From contig CANQSF010000009.1 of NCBI GenBank assembly GCA_947626345.1, positions 1 to 64,000 on the forward strand: DNA of 64,000 bases, written 5' to 3'. Position numbers and translations under genes: made by a program. The notes under the pieces were generated by a model. That model made no database searches and was not told the DNA's origin. It saw nothing but the letters and a program-made list of their open reading frames with translations. Shown here piece by piece: positions 35,229 to 45,428 of this stretch (within the stretch, counting starts at the first letter, position 1; each line of letters starts with the position of its first letter). Origin of the DNA: an uncultured Oscillospiraceae bacterium (GTDB taxonomy: Bacteria > Bacillota > Clostridia > Oscillospirales > Oscillospiraceae).

Positions 35229-36039
35229 GGTGCAGTGGTTCCCCGGCCACATGAAAAAGGCCGAGCGGATGATGCAGGACTCCCTTCGGCTGGTGGACGT
35301 GGTGTGCGAGGTGGCGGACGCCCGCATCCCCGCGTCCAGCCGGAACCCGGATCTGGACGGCATCATCGCCGGCAGAAAGCCCCGGCTGCTCATCCTCAAC
35401 CGGGCCGACCAGGCGGACCCCAACGTGACGGCCCTGTGGCGGGAATACTATAAAAAACAGGCCGTGCCCTTTTTAGAGTGCGACTCCCAATCCGGCCGGG
35501 GGGTGAAGCAGCTTCCCCAGGCGCTGCGGTCTCTGCGGGCGAAGCCCGGGCCCATGCGGGCCATGGTGGTGGGCGTGCCCAACGTGGGAAAGTCCACCTT
35601 CATCAACCGTGTCTGCGGCCGGAAGACCGCGGCGGTGTCCGACCGGCCGGGCGTCACCCGGGGCAAACAGTGGATCGCCGTGGACGGGCAGCTGGAGCTG
35701 CTGGACACGCCGGGGATCCTCTGGCCCAAATTCGACGATCCCGCGGTGGGGGAGAGACTGGCCTTCACCGGCGCGGTAAAGGCCGAGGTGCTGGACACAG
35801 AGGAGCTGGCGGCGAAGCTGCTGGTGACGCTGCGGGAGAGCTATCCGAAGGCGCTGGCGGAGCGGTATAAGATCGACCCGGAGCCGGAAGCGCAGGGATG
35901 GGAGCTGTTGGAATCGTGCGCCCGGAAGCGTGGCTTTCTCATGGCGGGCGGCGAGGTGAACACCGAGCGGATGGCCGCCGTGCTCTTGGATGAATTCCGC
36001 GGCGGAAAGCTGGGGAGGATCAGTCTTGAACGGCCCTGA
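35221..36039 (+). CDS. rbgA: Ribosome biogenesis GTPase RbgA
   Basis: A 272-residue circularly permuted GTPase needed for late 50S assembly. The order of motifs is permuted as expected: NRAD (G4) first, then GVPNVGKST (G1) and DTPG (G3). The start MAEVQWFPGHM overlaps the lepB stop by eight bases. The N-terminal WFPGHM signature is diagnostic. Confidence 0.96.
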   Translation: MAEVQWFPGHMKKAERMMQDSLRLVDVVCEVADARIPASSRNPDLDGIIAGRKPRLLILNRADQADPNVTALWREYYKKQAVPFLECDSQSGRGVKQLPQALRSLRAKPGPMRAMVVGVPNVGKSTFINRVCGRKTAAVSDRPGVTRGKQWIAVDGQLELLDTPGILWPKFDDPAVGERLAFTGAVKAEVLDTEELAAKLLVTLRESYPKALAERYKIDPEPEAQGWELLESCARKRGFLMAGGEVNTERMAAVLLDEFRGGKLGRISLERP

Positions 36040-36640
36040 TCTATGGCAGATGGAACGCGCCCTCCACCGGGAGGGCGTCGCGCTGGTGTGCGGCGTGGAC
36101 GAGGCCGGCCGGGGCCCACTGGCGGGACCGGTGTGCGCCGCGGCGGTGATCCTTCCGGAGGGCGTCGAACTGCCCGGCCTGAACGACTCGAAAAAGCTCA
36201 CGGAGAAAAAGCGGGAGGCGCTGTTCCCCCTCATCGAAGAAAAAGCCCTGACCTATGCCATCGCCTTCGCCTCTGTGGAGGAGATCGAGCGGATGAACAT
36301 CCTGGCCGCGGCGCTGCTGGCCATGGACCGGGCCATCGCCCAGCTGTCTCCCGCGCCGGAGCTGGCCCTCATTGACGGCAATATCGTAAAGGGCATCTCT
36401 GTGCCCGCCCGGAGCGTGGTGGGCGGGGACGGCAAGGTGGCCGCCATCGCGGCGGCGTCGGTGCTGGCTAAGGTCACCCGGGACCGGCTGATGCTCACGC
36501 TGGCGGAGAAGTACCCCCAGTACGGCTTTGAAAACCACAAGGGCTACGGCACGAAGGAGCACTACGCGGCGCTGGAAAAGTACGGCCCCTCGCCGGTGCA
36601 CCGGATGTCCTTTCTGAAAAAGTTCTATGCCAAACGATAA
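36026..36640 (+). CDS. rnhB: Ribonuclease HII
   Basis: A 204-residue RNase H2 that removes ribonucleotides from DNA. The catalytic site begins with CGVDEAGRGPLAG. A TTG start at 36026 is chosen because GGGGAGGAT lies just upstream at proper spacing; an ATG 36 bases earlier would overlap rbgA by 50 bases. It overlaps rbgA by 14 bases and yraN by 14 bases. Confidence 0.95.
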   Translation: MNGPDLWQMERALHREGVALVCGVDEAGRGPLAGPVCAAAVILPEGVELPGLNDSKKLTEKKREALFPLIEEKALTYAIAFASVEEIERMNILAAALLAMDRAIAQLSPAPELALIDGNIVKGISVPARSVVGGDGKVAAIAAASVLAKVTRDRLMLTLAEKYPQYGFENHKGYGTKEHYAALEKYGPSPVHRMSFLKKFYAKR

Positions 36641-36998
36641 AAAGCTGCTGGGCGCCTTCGGCGAGGACGCGGCCTGCCGGTATCTGAAGCGCCGCGGCTA
36701 TCGGATCGAGGGCCGCAACTATGCCTGCCGGTTCGGCGAGGTAGACATCATCGCCCGGGACCGGCGGTATGTGGTGTTCGTGGAGGTGAAGCTCCGCAGG
36801 GACGACGCCCACGGCGCGGCGGCGGAGTTCGTCACCCCCGCCAAGCAGCGGCGGGTGCTGGCAGCGGCGGAGCGCTGGCTGCAGCAGAATCCCACGGATC
36901 TGCAGCCCCGGTTCGACGTGATCGAGGTCTACGCGCCCCAGGGCCTGGACACAAAAAAACCGCAGATCAACCATCTGGAGGACGCATACGGGATATGA
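36627..36998 (+). CDS. yraN: YraN family (UPF0102) nuclease-fold protein
   Basis: A 123-residue protein with a restriction-endonuclease-like fold signature: GAFGEDAACRYL, then GEVDIIARD and VFVEVKLR, giving the D-ExK-like residues. Its function is unknown, though it is almost always next to rnhB and is suspected in nucleic-acid processing. It overlaps thrC by four bases (ATGA). Confidence 0.93.
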   Translation: MPNDKKLLGAFGEDAACRYLKRRGYRIEGRNYACRFGEVDIIARDRRYVVFVEVKLRRDDAHGAAAEFVTPAKQRRVLAAAERWLQQNPTDLQPRFDVIEVYAPQGLDTKKPQINHLEDAYGI

Positions 36999-38476
36999 GA
37001 TACGTCAGTACGAGAAACGGCAGCGAGGCGGTCAGCGCCTCCCAGGCCATCATCCGCGGCATCGCCCCGGACGGGGGGCTGTATGTGCCGGAGACCATCC
37101 CCCAAATAGACGAGGCGTTCATCCGGGGACTGTGCCTGCTCAACTATCGGGGCAGGGCGGTGGAGGTGCTGGGCCTCTACCTGGAGGAGTTCTCGGGCAA
37201 TGAGCTGGCGGCCATCGCTGATGCGTCCTATGGGGATAACTTCGACAGCGAGGCCGTCGCGCCGCTGCATATCCTGGACGGGGACACCGCGGTGCTGGAG
37301 CTGTGGCACGGCCCCACCAGCGCCTTCAAGGATATGGCCCTGCAGATCATGCCCCGGCTGCTCACCGCCAGCCTTCGCAAAAACGGCGAGACGCGTACGG
37401 CCAGCATCCTGGTGGCCACCAGCGGCGACACGGGCAAGGCCGCGCTGGAGGGGTTCAAGGACGTTCCCGGCACGAAGATCATGGTGTTTTATCCCCGGGA
37501 CGGGGTCAGCCAGGTGCAGAAGCTGCAGATGGCCACCCAGGAGGGGGACAACGTCAACGTGACGGCCGTGGACGGCAACTTCGACGACGCCCAGACCGGC
37601 GTCAAACGCATCTTCGCCGACCGGGACTTTGCCCGGGTGCTGGATGAGCGGGGGTATTTCCTCAGCTCCGCCAACTCCATCAACTGGGGCCGGCTGGCGC
37701 CGCAGATCGTCTACTATTTCTCCGCCTACTGCGACTGGGTCAACGCCGGTCGCATCCAGGTGGGGGACATGGTGGACCTGTGCGTGCCCACCGGCAACTT
37801 CGGGGATATCCTGGCCGGGTGGTACGCCAAGCGCATGGGCCTGCCGGTGGGGCGGCTCATCTGCGCGTCCAACGACAACAACGTGCTCACGGACTTCATC
37901 GCCACCGGCGTGTACGATAAAAACCGCCCCTTCCACCTGACCAGCTCGCCCTCCATGGACATCCTGGTGTCCTCCAACCTGGAGAGGCTCCTCTATTGCC
38001 TGGCCGGCGACGGGGAGAAGGTGGACGGCTATATGCGCGAGCTGTCCGGCGGCGGCCGGTATGCGGTGGACGAGGCTCTGCGCCGGGCGGTGCAGGCGGA
38101 GTTCGCCGGCGGATACTGCACTGACGCAGACTGCAAGGCGGAGATCGGCCGCCTGTGGCGGGAGAAGGGGTATCTCATGGACACCCACACCGCCGTGGCC
38201 AGCCGTGTGCTGGCGGATATCCGGGAAAAGGAGGGCGCCGTCCGGCCCACGGTGATCATGTCCACCGCCAGCCCCTTCAAATTCGGCGGCGCGGTGTTGG
38301 AGGCCCTGGGGGCCGTCACCAGCGAGACCGGCCCGGCGCTGGTGGAGGAGCTGTCCGCCTTCACCGGTCTGGCCGCGCCGAAGCCCCTGTCCGGTCTGGG
38401 CGGGAAGATGGTCCGGTTCACACGCTGGGTCGCCCGGGAGGACATGCCCGCGGCGGTATCGGATTTTCTGACGTAA
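36995..38476 (+). CDS. thrC: Threonine synthase
   Basis: A 493-residue PLP enzyme converting O-phosphohomoserine to threonine. The PLP lysine is Lys112 in TSAFKDMAL, and the N-terminus MRYVSTRNG is typical of the bacterial long form. It overlaps yraN and ends the lepB operon; no clear terminator follows, only a repeat-like sequence. Confidence 0.96.
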   Translation: MRYVSTRNGSEAVSASQAIIRGIAPDGGLYVPETIPQIDEAFIRGLCLLNYRGRAVEVLGLYLEEFSGNELAAIADASYGDNFDSEAVAPLHILDGDTAVLELWHGPTSAFKDMALQIMPRLLTASLRKNGETRTASILVATSGDTGKAALEGFKDVPGTKIMVFYPRDGVSQVQKLQMATQEGDNVNVTAVDGNFDDAQTGVKRIFADRDFARVLDERGYFLSSANSINWGRLAPQIVYYFSAYCDWVNAGRIQVGDMVDLCVPTGNFGDILAGWYAKRMGLPVGRLICASNDNNVLTDFIATGVYDKNRPFHLTSSPSMDILVSSNLERLLYCLAGDGEKVDGYMRELSGGGRYAVDEALRRAVQAEFAGGYCTDADCKAEIGRLWREKGYLMDTHTAVASRVLADIREKEGAVRPTVIMSTASPFKFGGAVLEALGAVTSETGPALVEELSAFTGLAAPKPLSGLGGKMVRFTRWVAREDMPAAVSDFLT

Positions 38477-38600
38477 CGGGGAGAACGATCCCTCAGTCAG
38501 CGCTTCGCGCTGCCAGCCACCTTTGACAAGGGTGCCGTTCAACAAGGTGCCGCCTGCGGCGGCATATGTAGAGGGAGACGATGAACGCCTCCCCCTGAGG
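38477..38600. repeat. REP/MITE-like remnant between thrC and a DUF1540 gene
   Basis: The segment has nested inverted repeats: AGCGC-TTC-GCGCT (38498-38511), GCCGCC/GGCGGC, and outer parts GGGGAGAACGATCCCTCAG against CTCAGGGGGAGGCGTT near 38600. The CCCTCAGTCAGCGCTTCGCG style is one I associate with dispersed repeats in Oscillospiraceae. No gene is visible in it. Confidence 0.4.
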
Positions 38601-38795
38601 TCATACATACTGCCAGGTGTCCACAGGCGCGAAGGTGCCGCAGAAGGTCTCGGCCTTGGTGGTGGCGTCTTCGCTCTTGACGGTGATGTGCCCGGCGGTG
38701 CACTCGTTGCCGATGGTATGGTGAACGCAGTTCTCCACACTGCAGCGCACGCCGCTGAGGCAGTCCCGGCCGCCGCAATTCTTTTTCTGATCCAT
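38601..38795 (-). CDS. DUF1540 cysteine-rich protein
   Basis: A 64-residue protein with eight cysteines, including the DUF1540 pattern (VRCSVENCVHH, NECTAGHI, ETFCGTF). It is probably a small metal-binding protein; members are common in spore-formers. The start MDQKKN follows gaggtga. It is divergent from the phosphoesterase gene. Confidence 0.88.
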   Translation of the reverse strand: MDQKKNCGGRDCLSGVRCSVENCVHHTIGNECTAGHITVKSEDATTKAETFCGTFAPVDTWQYV

Positions 38796-38842
38796 GTCTA
38801 TCACCTCGGGGATAGTATCTGCCGTAGAAAGGCCGTTATGCC

Positions 38843-39532
38843 ATGTCACTTTTTGCCATAGGAGATCTGCACCTGTCTCTGGGGACGGATAAGCCCATGG
38901 ACATCTTCGGCCCGAAATGGAAGGACCACGTGGCCAAGCTGCAGGCCGGCTTCGCCGCCGTGGGGCCGGAGGACGTGACCGTCCTGTGCGGCGACAGCAG
39001 CTGGGCCATGACGCTGGAGGACGGCCTGGAGGACTTCCGGTTCATCCACGCGCTGCCCGGGAAAAAGATCATCCTCAAGGGCAACCACGATTATTGGTGG
39101 ACCTCGGCGGCCAAGATGAACGCGTTTTTTGCGCAAAACGGCCTGACGTCCCTGGCCATACTGCGCAACAATGCTTGGCCCTACGGGGACGACGCCGCCA
39201 TATGCGGCGCCAAGGGCTGGTTCTATGAGGCCGGCCGGGGCACGGAGCACGACAAAAAGCTCATCGACCGGGAGATCCAGCGCCTGGAGGCGAGCCTGAA
39301 GGCGGCGGGGGAGCGGGAGAAATACGTCTTTCTCCACTATCCGCCGAAATACGGCGGATATGCCTGCCGGCCCATCCTGGAGCTGCTGGAAAAGTACGAG
39401 GTGCGGATGTGCTGTTCCGGCCATCTGCACGCGGAGAGCCTGCGCATGGCCTTCAACGGCTGGGAGGGAAATACCCGGCATGTTTGCGTTTCCGCCGATG
39501 GGATCGATTTTAGACCTTGTAAAATCTTATAA
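38843..39532 (+). CDS. Metallophosphoesterase
   Basis: A 229-residue calcineurin-type phosphoesterase with the full motif set: GDLHLS, GDSSW, GNHDYWW, FLHYPP and SGHLH. The substrate is unknown; relatives are cytoplasmic and act on phosphodiesters or nucleotides. The ribosome-binding site is weak (aggccg). Confidence 0.9.
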   Translation: MSLFAIGDLHLSLGTDKPMDIFGPKWKDHVAKLQAGFAAVGPEDVTVLCGDSSWAMTLEDGLEDFRFIHALPGKKIILKGNHDYWWTSAAKMNAFFAQNGLTSLAILRNNAWPYGDDAAICGAKGWFYEAGRGTEHDKKLIDREIQRLEASLKAAGEREKYVFLHYPPKYGGYACRPILELLEKYEVRMCCSGHLHAESLRMAFNGWEGNTRHVCVSADGIDFRPCKIL

Positions 39533-39545
39533 GTTTTGGTAAAAT
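39517..39545 (+). promoter_or_regulatory. Promoter of the tig-clpP-clpX-lon block
   Basis: TTGTAA (39517-39522), a 17-bp spacer ending in TGG, and TAAAAT (39540-39545). It begins inside the end of the phosphoesterase gene. An AT-rich leader of about 65 nt follows. Confidence 0.6.
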
Positions 39546-39617
39546 AAAAAGCTGTGTCAGCCGACGATCAATTATTTTATATATTCCCCGCGTAATATAG
39601 GAAGGAGAAGCCGCCCC

Positions 39618-41093
39618 ATGATCGTAAAGAACGTAGAAAAGAAAGAAAAGAGCACTGTGACCTTCGAGGTGCTGTGCGACGCCGCCGAGTTCGAGAAGGC
39701 GGTCAACGGCGCCTATCTGAAGAACAAGAGTAAGATATTCGTCCAGGGCTTCCGCAAGGGCAAGGCCCCCCGGATGATCATCGAGGGCCTGTACGGCAAG
39801 GACGTGTTCTATGAAGACGCGGCCGACGATCTGGCCCCCGCGGCCTTCACCTTCGGCGCGGAGCAGTCCGGCCTGCGGGTGGTGGGCACCCCCGCCGTCA
39901 GGGGCATGGATGTGTCCGACGACAAGGAGCTGACGCTCACCTTCCTCACCGCGGTGTGGCCGGAGGTGACGCTGGGCGCGTATAAGGGCCTGGAGGCCCC
40001 CAAGGCCAAGGTGGAGATCAGCGACGAACAGGTGAGCGGCGAGCTGGAGAAGGTGCGCCGGCGCAACAGCCGGATCGTCACCGTGGAGCGTCCTGCCAAG
40101 CTGGAGGACACCGCGGTCATCGACTATCTGGGCACCGTGGACGGCGTCCCCTTTGACGGCGGCAAGGCCGAGGGCCACAATCTGGTCCTGGGCTCCGGTT
40201 CCTTTATCCCCGGGTTCGAGGACCAGGTGGTGGGCATGAGCGCCGGCGAGGAGCGGGACATCAACGTCACCTTCCCCGAGGAGTATCACGAGAAGTCCCT
40301 GGCCGGCAAGGCCGCCGTGTTCCACGTCAAGTGCAACGAGGTCAAGGAGACCCAGCTGCCCGATCTGGACGACGAGCTGGCCAAGGACGTCAGCGAGTTC
40401 GACACCCTGGAGGAGTATAAGGCCTCCATCCGGGAGAAGCTGCAAAAGGCCGCCGAGGCCGACGCGGAGAACGAGTTCCAGTCCGCCCTCATCGAGAAGG
40501 CCGGCGACAACATGACCGCCGAGATCCCCGACGCCATGGTGGAGGAGCAGCTGGATTCCATGGTCCGGGAGTATGACCGGAACTTGCAGATGAACGGGCT
40601 GAACCTGGAGCTGTACCTGAAGTATCTGGGCCAGACCCCCGCCGCCTTCCGGGACTCCATTCGTCCCGTGGCCGAGCGCCGGGCCAAGACCGATGTGCTC
40701 CTGGACGCCGTGGCCGCGGCGGAGAACATCGCCGCGTCCGACGAGGAGATCGGCGCGGAGTACGATAAGCTGGCCGGGCAGTACAATATGACCGCTGAGC
40801 AGGTGAAGCAGTCCCTGTCCCGGGAAGTGATCGAGGGCGATCTGAAGACCCGCAAGGCCGCGCAGCTGATCTTTGACAGCGGCGTGCCCACGGAGAAGGC
40901 GGAGGAGCCGGCGGCCGCGGAAGAGGAAAAGCCCGCGCCCAAAAAGCGCGCTCCCAGAAAGAAGAAGACCGAGGAGGCCCCCGCGGAGGAGCCGGCGGCC
41001 GCGGAAGAGGAAAAGCCCGCGCCCAAAAAGCGCGCTCCCAGAAAGAAGAAGGCCGAGGAGGCCCCCGCGGAGGACGAGAATAAGGCGGAATAA
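39618..41093 (+). CDS. tig: Trigger factor with repeat-built basic/acidic tail
   Basis: A 491-residue ribosome-associated chaperone. The N-terminal ribosome-binding domain contains FRKGKAPRMI (the usual FRxGxxP signature), followed by the FKBP-type domain (about 150-240) and the helical C-terminal domain. After about residue 428 there is an extra tail made of two near-identical 28-residue units containing EEEKPAPKKRAPRKKK. The tail is alternately acidic and strongly basic, absent in standard trigger factors, and may add RNA or ribosome contacts. It heads the block with clpP and clpX, as in many bacteria. Confidence 0.95.
   Translation: MIVKNVEKKEKSTVTFEVLCDAAEFEKAVNGAYLKNKSKIFVQGFRKGKAPRMIIEGLYGKDVFYEDAADDLAPAAFTFGAEQSGLRVVGTPAVRGMDVSDDKELTLTFLTAVWPEVTLGAYKGLEAPKAKVEISDEQVSGELEKVRRRNSRIVTVERPAKLEDTAVIDYLGTVDGVPFDGGKAEGHNLVLGSGSFIPGFEDQVVGMSAGEERDINVTFPEEYHEKSLAGKAAVFHVKCNEVKETQLPDLDDELAKDVSEFDTLEEYKASIREKLQKAAEADAENEFQSALIEKAGDNMTAEIPDAMVEEQLDSMVREYDRNLQMNGLNLELYLKYLGQTPAAFRDSIRPVAERRAKTDVLLDAVAAAENIAASDEEIGAEYDKLAGQYNMTAEQVKQSLSREVIEGDLKTRKAAQLIFDSGVPTEKAEEPAAAEEEKPAPKKRAPRKKKTEEAPAEEPAAAEEEKPAPKKRAPRKKKAEEAPAEDENKAE
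40902..41069 (+). repeat. 84-bp tandem duplication in the tig tail
   Basis: Two consecutive 84-bp units (about 40902-40985 and 40986-41069) differ at essentially one base (AAGACC/AAGGCC). The period is a multiple of three, so the frame is kept. Near identity points to recent duplication or gene conversion. Confidence 0.85.
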
Positions 41094-41141
41094 GCCCGGC
41101 AGATTTTGGATAGGCTTCCAGTGCTGAAAGGAGCGGATCAC

Positions 41142-41723
41142 ATGAGTTTAGTGCCGTATGTAGTGGAGCAGACATCCCGGGGAGAGCGCAGCTATGACAT
41201 CTTCTCCCGGCTGCTCAACGACCGTATCATCATGCTCTCGGAGGAGGTCAACGACACCACCGCCTCCCTGATCGTGGCCCAGATGCTCTATCTGGAGGGG
41301 CAGGACCCAGACAAGGACATCCAGTTCTACATCAACTCCCCCGGCGGCAGCGTCACGGCAGGCATGGCCATCTATGACACCATGCAGTATATCAAGTGCG
41401 ATGTGTCCACCATCTGCATCGGCCTGGGAGCGTCCATGGCGGCGTTTTTGCTGGCCAGCGGCGCCAAGGGCAAGCGGATCGCTCTGCCCAACGCGGAGAT
41501 CATGATCCACCAGCCCTCCGCCGGCACCCAGGGCCAGATCACGGATATGGCCATCCACCTGAAGCGCCTGGAGACCATCAAGGAGCGGATGAACCACATC
41601 CTGGCCGAGAAGACCGGCAGGCCGTACGATGAAGTGGTGGCCGCCTGCGAGCGGGACAACTTCATGAGCGCGGAGGAGGCCCAGGCCTTCGGCCTGATCG
41701 ACAAGATCATAACAAAAAGGTAA
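41142..41723 (+). CDS. clpP: ATP-dependent Clp protease proteolytic subunit
   Basis: A 193-residue serine peptidase with catalytic Ser98 (GASMAAF), His123 (IMIHQP) and Asp172 (ERDNFMS). The start [10 protein letters not shown] follows gaaaggagc. It forms the tetradecamer used by ClpX, encoded next. Confidence 0.97.
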   Translation: MSLVPYVVEQTSRGERSYDIFSRLLNDRIIMLSEEVNDTTASLIVAQMLYLEGQDPDKDIQFYINSPGGSVTAGMAIYDTMQYIKCDVSTICIGLGASMAAFLLASGAKGKRIALPNAEIMIHQPSAGTQGQITDMAIHLKRLETIKERMNHILAEKTGRPYDEVVAACERDNFMSAEEAQAFGLIDKIITKR

Positions 41724-41735
41724 AGAGGTACTGTG

Positions 41736-43022
41736 ATGCCGAGAGACGGCGAGAGAAGAACACTGCGATGCAGCTTCTGCGGCAAGAGCCAGTCTCAGGT
41801 CCAGCGGCTCATCGCCGGCAACGACGCCTATATCTGCGATGAGTGCGTGCGCCTGTGCCTGAGCATCCTGGGGGAGGAGCTGGAGGAGGACTATCCCGAC
41901 TTCACCCTGGATGAGCAGCCCGGCCGCGCCCAGATCATCGATCCGAAGGACATTCCGGTGCCCCGGCAGATCAAAAAGGCGCTGGATGAGTATATCATCG
42001 GCCAGGACCGGGCCAAGATCGCCCTGTCCGTGGCAGTGTATAACCACTATAAGCGCATCACCCACAGCCAGCAGGGGGACGTGGATCTGCAAAAGTCCAA
42101 CATCCTGCTGGTGGGTCCCACCGGCTCCGGCAAGACCCTGTTCGCCCAGACGCTGGCGCGGATGCTGAACGTGCCCTTCGCCATCGCCGACGCCACCACC
42201 CTCACCGAGGCGGGCTACGTGGGCGAGGACGTGGAGAACATCCTGCTGCGGCTGCTGCAGGCGGCGGATTTCGATGTGGAGCGGGCCCAGCAGGGCATCA
42301 TCTACATCGACGAGATCGACAAGATCTCCCGCAAGAGCGAGAACACCTCCATCACCCGGGACGTGTCCGGCGAAGGGGTCCAGCAGGCCCTGCTGAAGAT
42401 CCTGGAGGGGACCGTGGCCGCCGTGCCGCCCCAGGGCGGGCGCAAGCACCCCCACCAGGAGTTCATCCACATCGACACCAGCAGCATCCTGTTCATCTGC
42501 GGCGGCGCCTTCGACGGTCTGGAGAAGATCATCGAGAACCGCCTGGACCGCAAGAGCATGGGCTTCGGCGCGGAGGTGGCCTCCCGGAAGGAAAAGGACG
42601 TGGGCGAGGTGCTCAGCCACGTCCAGTCCCACGACCTTTTGAAGTTCGGCATCATCCCGGAGCTCATCGGCAGGCTGCCGGTGGTCACCACCCTGGACAG
42701 TCTGGACCGGGACGATCTGATCCGCATCCTCACCGAGCCGAAAAACGCCCTGGTGAAGCAGTATCAGGCGCTGCTGGCCTACGACGACGTGCAGCTGGAA
42801 TTCGACCCCAAGGCCCTGGAGGCCGTGGCCGACAAGGCCATCGAGATGGACATCGGCGCCCGGGGCCTGCGGAGCATCATGGAAAAGCTGATGACCTCCA
42901 TCATGTTCGAGGCGCCCTCGGACGACACCATCGAAAAAGTGCTCATCACGGCCGACAGCGTCAAAAACGGCTCCCGTCCGGTGATATACCGACGCCGGCG
43001 CCTGACGCAGGACGCATCATAA
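41736..43022 (+). CDS. clpX: Clp protease ATP-binding subunit ClpX
   Basis: A 428-residue AAA+ unfoldase. The N-terminal zinc domain has CSFCGK and CDEC; Walker A is GPTGSGKT and Walker B is [10 protein letters not shown]. An IGF-type loop is not evident as such; [11 protein letters not shown] is present. ATG 41736 is chosen over the GTG just before it; aaagagg lies upstream. Confidence 0.97.
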   Translation: MPRDGERRTLRCSFCGKSQSQVQRLIAGNDAYICDECVRLCLSILGEELEEDYPDFTLDEQPGRAQIIDPKDIPVPRQIKKALDEYIIGQDRAKIALSVAVYNHYKRITHSQQGDVDLQKSNILLVGPTGSGKTLFAQTLARMLNVPFAIADATTLTEAGYVGEDVENILLRLLQAADFDVERAQQGIIYIDEIDKISRKSENTSITRDVSGEGVQQALLKILEGTVAAVPPQGGRKHPHQEFIHIDTSSILFICGGAFDGLEKIIENRLDRKSMGFGAEVASRKEKDVGEVLSHVQSHDLLKFGIIPELIGRLPVVTTLDSLDRDDLIRILTEPKNALVKQYQALLAYDDVQLEFDPKALEAVADKAIEMDIGARGLRSIMEKLMTSIMFEAPSDDTIEKVLITADSVKNGSRPVIYRRRRLTQDAS

Positions 43023-43028
43023 GTCACG

Positions 43029-43051
43029 GGGCCGCACGATATGTGCGGCCC
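43029..43051 (+). promoter_or_regulatory. Hairpin in front of the lon ribosome-binding site
   Basis: A perfect 9-bp stem (GGGCCGCAC/GTGCGGCCC, five-base loop) ends three bases before the gaggt site of lon. It has no T-run, so it may separate clpX and lon messages by processing or influence lon translation. Confidence 0.45.
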
Positions 43052-43064
43052 ATGAGGTTATTAT

Positions 43065-45428
43065 ATGGATACTGAAGCTACGACCGTTTCCCGCTACCAG
43101 GTGCTGCCGCTGATCCCTCTGCGGGGCATCAGCGTGTTCCCCGGCATGCGGCTCATATTCGACGTGGAAGGGACGGAATCCCTGGCGGCGCTGAACGCGG
43201 CCATGGAGGGGGATCAGTCCCTGTTCCTGGTGGCCCAGCGTGATCCCGCCTCCGACAGCGTGGCCGGCGCGGACGACCTTTTCAAGGTCGGCACGGTCAG
43301 CCGCGTCCAGCAGGTGCTGCGGGTCCCCGGCGAGGAGGGGGCCAAGGTGATGGTGGAGGGCGTGGACCGGGGCTACATGAGCCGCCTGACCGCCTCCAAG
43401 CCCTATCTGTCCGCCCAGGTGGAGATATTGCAGAGCGAGATCAATCCCCGGGGCGCCGTGAAGGCGGAGGCGCTGATCCGCCAGTGCTACGGTCTTCTGG
43501 AGAAGTATGCCCAGGGCTCCGGCCTGGAGCTGGACGACGTGCTGCGGGACATCCTGGGCAGCACCGACGCCGGATACGTGGCGGACTACGTGACCCAGAG
43601 CATCTATATGCGCTACGACCAGAAGCAGATGGTGCTGGAGGAGCTGCGGCCCATGCGGCGGCTGGCGCTGGTGAACCGGCTGCTCCGCTGGGAGCTGGAT
43701 ATCCTGGACATGGAGCACTCCATCCATGAGGAGACCGCCAAGAATATGAAGCGGGCCCAGCGGGAGATGTTCCTGCGGGAACAGCTGCGCACCATCCAGG
43801 CGGAGCTGGGAGAGGAAGAGGGCTACACCGACGACACGGAGGAATACCGGGCCGCCGTGGCCCGGGCCAAGCTGCCCAAGGAGGTCTCCGCCAAGCTCTA
43901 CAAGGAGATCGGCCGTCTGGCCAAGCAGCCCTTCGGCAGCGCGGAGGCCGCCGTGATCCGCACCTATCTGGACATCTGCCTGGAGATCCCCTGGGAGCGC
44001 GCCACCGAGGACAACCTGGACACCGAGGCGGTGCGCCGGGCCCTGGACGCAGACCACTTCGGCCTGGAGAAGATCAAGGAGCGGGTGCTGGAATACTTAG
44101 CGGTGCGGAAGCTGGCCCCGGAGCAGAAGGGGACCATCCTGTGCCTGCTGGGCCCTCCGGGCACCGGCAAGACCAGCATCGCCCTGTCCATCGCCAAGGC
44201 CATGGGCCGGAAGATGTGCCGTATCTCCCTGGGCGGCATCCACGACGAGGCGGAGATCCGCGGCCACCGCAAGACCTATGTGGGCGCCATGCCCGGCCGG
44301 ATCATGGCCGGTATCCAGCAGGCCGGCAGCCGCAACCCGGTGATGGTGCTGGACGAGATTGACAAGCTGGGCTCCGACTACCGGGGCGACCCCTCCGCGG
44401 CGCTGCTGGAGGCCCTGGACCCGGAGCAGAACAGCCAGTTCCGCGACCACTTTCTGGAGCTGCCCTTCGATCTGAGCGAGGTATTTTTCATCACCACCGC
44501 CAATGCCGCCGACACCATCCCGCCGGCACTGCTGGACCGGATGGAGGTGGTGGAGTTCGCCGGGTATACCGACGAGGAGAAGCTGGCCATCGCCCGGGAC
44601 CATCTGCTGCCCAAGCAGCGGAAAAAACACGGCCTCAACGGCAACCAGCTGCGCATCAACGACGGGGCCCTGCGGGAGATCATCGCCCGGTACACCCGGG
44701 AGAGCGGCGTGCGCCGTCTGGAGCAGCAGATCGCCGCCGTGTGCCGCAAGACCGCGGCCGGCATCGTGGACGGCACCTTCAAGAGCAAATACCTTCGTGC
44801 CGGCGGACTGGAGGAGTTCCTGGGCCCGGCCAAGTACCGGGATCAGCGCTCCGGCGGCCAGGCGGAGGTTGGCCTCGTCCACGGACTGGCCTGGACCCGT
44901 GTGGGCGGCGAGATGCTGGACGCCGAGGTGGGCGTCATGGACGGCTCCGGCAAGCTGGAGCTGACCGGCAATCTGGGGGACGTGATGAAGGAATCCGCCC
45001 ACGCCGCCATGTCCTATATCCGCGCTCACGCCAAAGAGCTGGGCGTGGAGCCGGAGTTTTATAAAAACAAGGACGTCCACATCCACTTCCCGGAGGGAGC
45101 CGTGCCCAAGGACGGGCCCTCCGCCGGCGTGACCATCTGCACGGGCCTGGTGTCGGCGCTGGCCGGCGTGCCTGTGCGGCAGGACGTGGCCATGACCGGC
45201 GAGATCACCCTCCGGGGCCGGGTGCTGCCCATCGGCGGACTGCGGGAGAAGACCATGGCCGCCCTGCGGGCCGGTATCCACACGGTCATCATCCCTGCGG
45301 AGAACGAGCCGGATCTGGCGGATATCGATCCCGCCGTGCGCGCGGCGCTGAATTTCATCACCGCCAGCCGGGTGGAGACCGTGCTGGACGCCGCCCTGGT
45401 CCGGGAGGAAGAGCATGCTGAAGACTGA
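43065..45428 (+). CDS. lon: ATP-dependent protease Lon
   Basis: A 787-residue homo-oligomeric protease. The N-terminal LON substrate domain (about 10-205) is followed by an AAA+ module with Walker [10 protein letters not shown] and a C-terminal protease domain with catalytic Ser686 (DGPSAGV) and Lys729. Its stop overlaps engB by 14 bases, the usual lon-engB arrangement in Firmicutes. Confidence 0.97.
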   Translation: MDTEATTVSRYQVLPLIPLRGISVFPGMRLIFDVEGTESLAALNAAMEGDQSLFLVAQRDPASDSVAGADDLFKVGTVSRVQQVLRVPGEEGAKVMVEGVDRGYMSRLTASKPYLSAQVEILQSEINPRGAVKAEALIRQCYGLLEKYAQGSGLELDDVLRDILGSTDAGYVADYVTQSIYMRYDQKQMVLEELRPMRRLALVNRLLRWELDILDMEHSIHEETAKNMKRAQREMFLREQLRTIQAELGEEEGYTDDTEEYRAAVARAKLPKEVSAKLYKEIGRLAKQPFGSAEAAVIRTYLDICLEIPWERATEDNLDTEAVRRALDADHFGLEKIKERVLEYLAVRKLAPEQKGTILCLLGPPGTGKTSIALSIAKAMGRKMCRISLGGIHDEAEIRGHRKTYVGAMPGRIMAGIQQAGSRNPVMVLDEIDKLGSDYRGDPSAALLEALDPEQNSQFRDHFLELPFDLSEVFFITTANAADTIPPALLDRMEVVEFAGYTDEEKLAIARDHLLPKQRKKHGLNGNQLRINDGALREIIARYTRESGVRRLEQQIAAVCRKTAAGIVDGTFKSKYLRAGGLEEFLGPAKYRDQRSGGQAEVGLVHGLAWTRVGGEMLDAEVGVMDGSGKLELTGNLGDVMKESAHAAMSYIRAHAKELGVEPEFYKNKDVHIHFPEGAVPKDGPSAGVTICTGLVSALAGVPVRQDVAMTGEITLRGRVLPIGGLREKTMAALRAGIHTVIIPAENEPDLADIDPAVRAALNFITASRVETVLDAALVREEEHAED

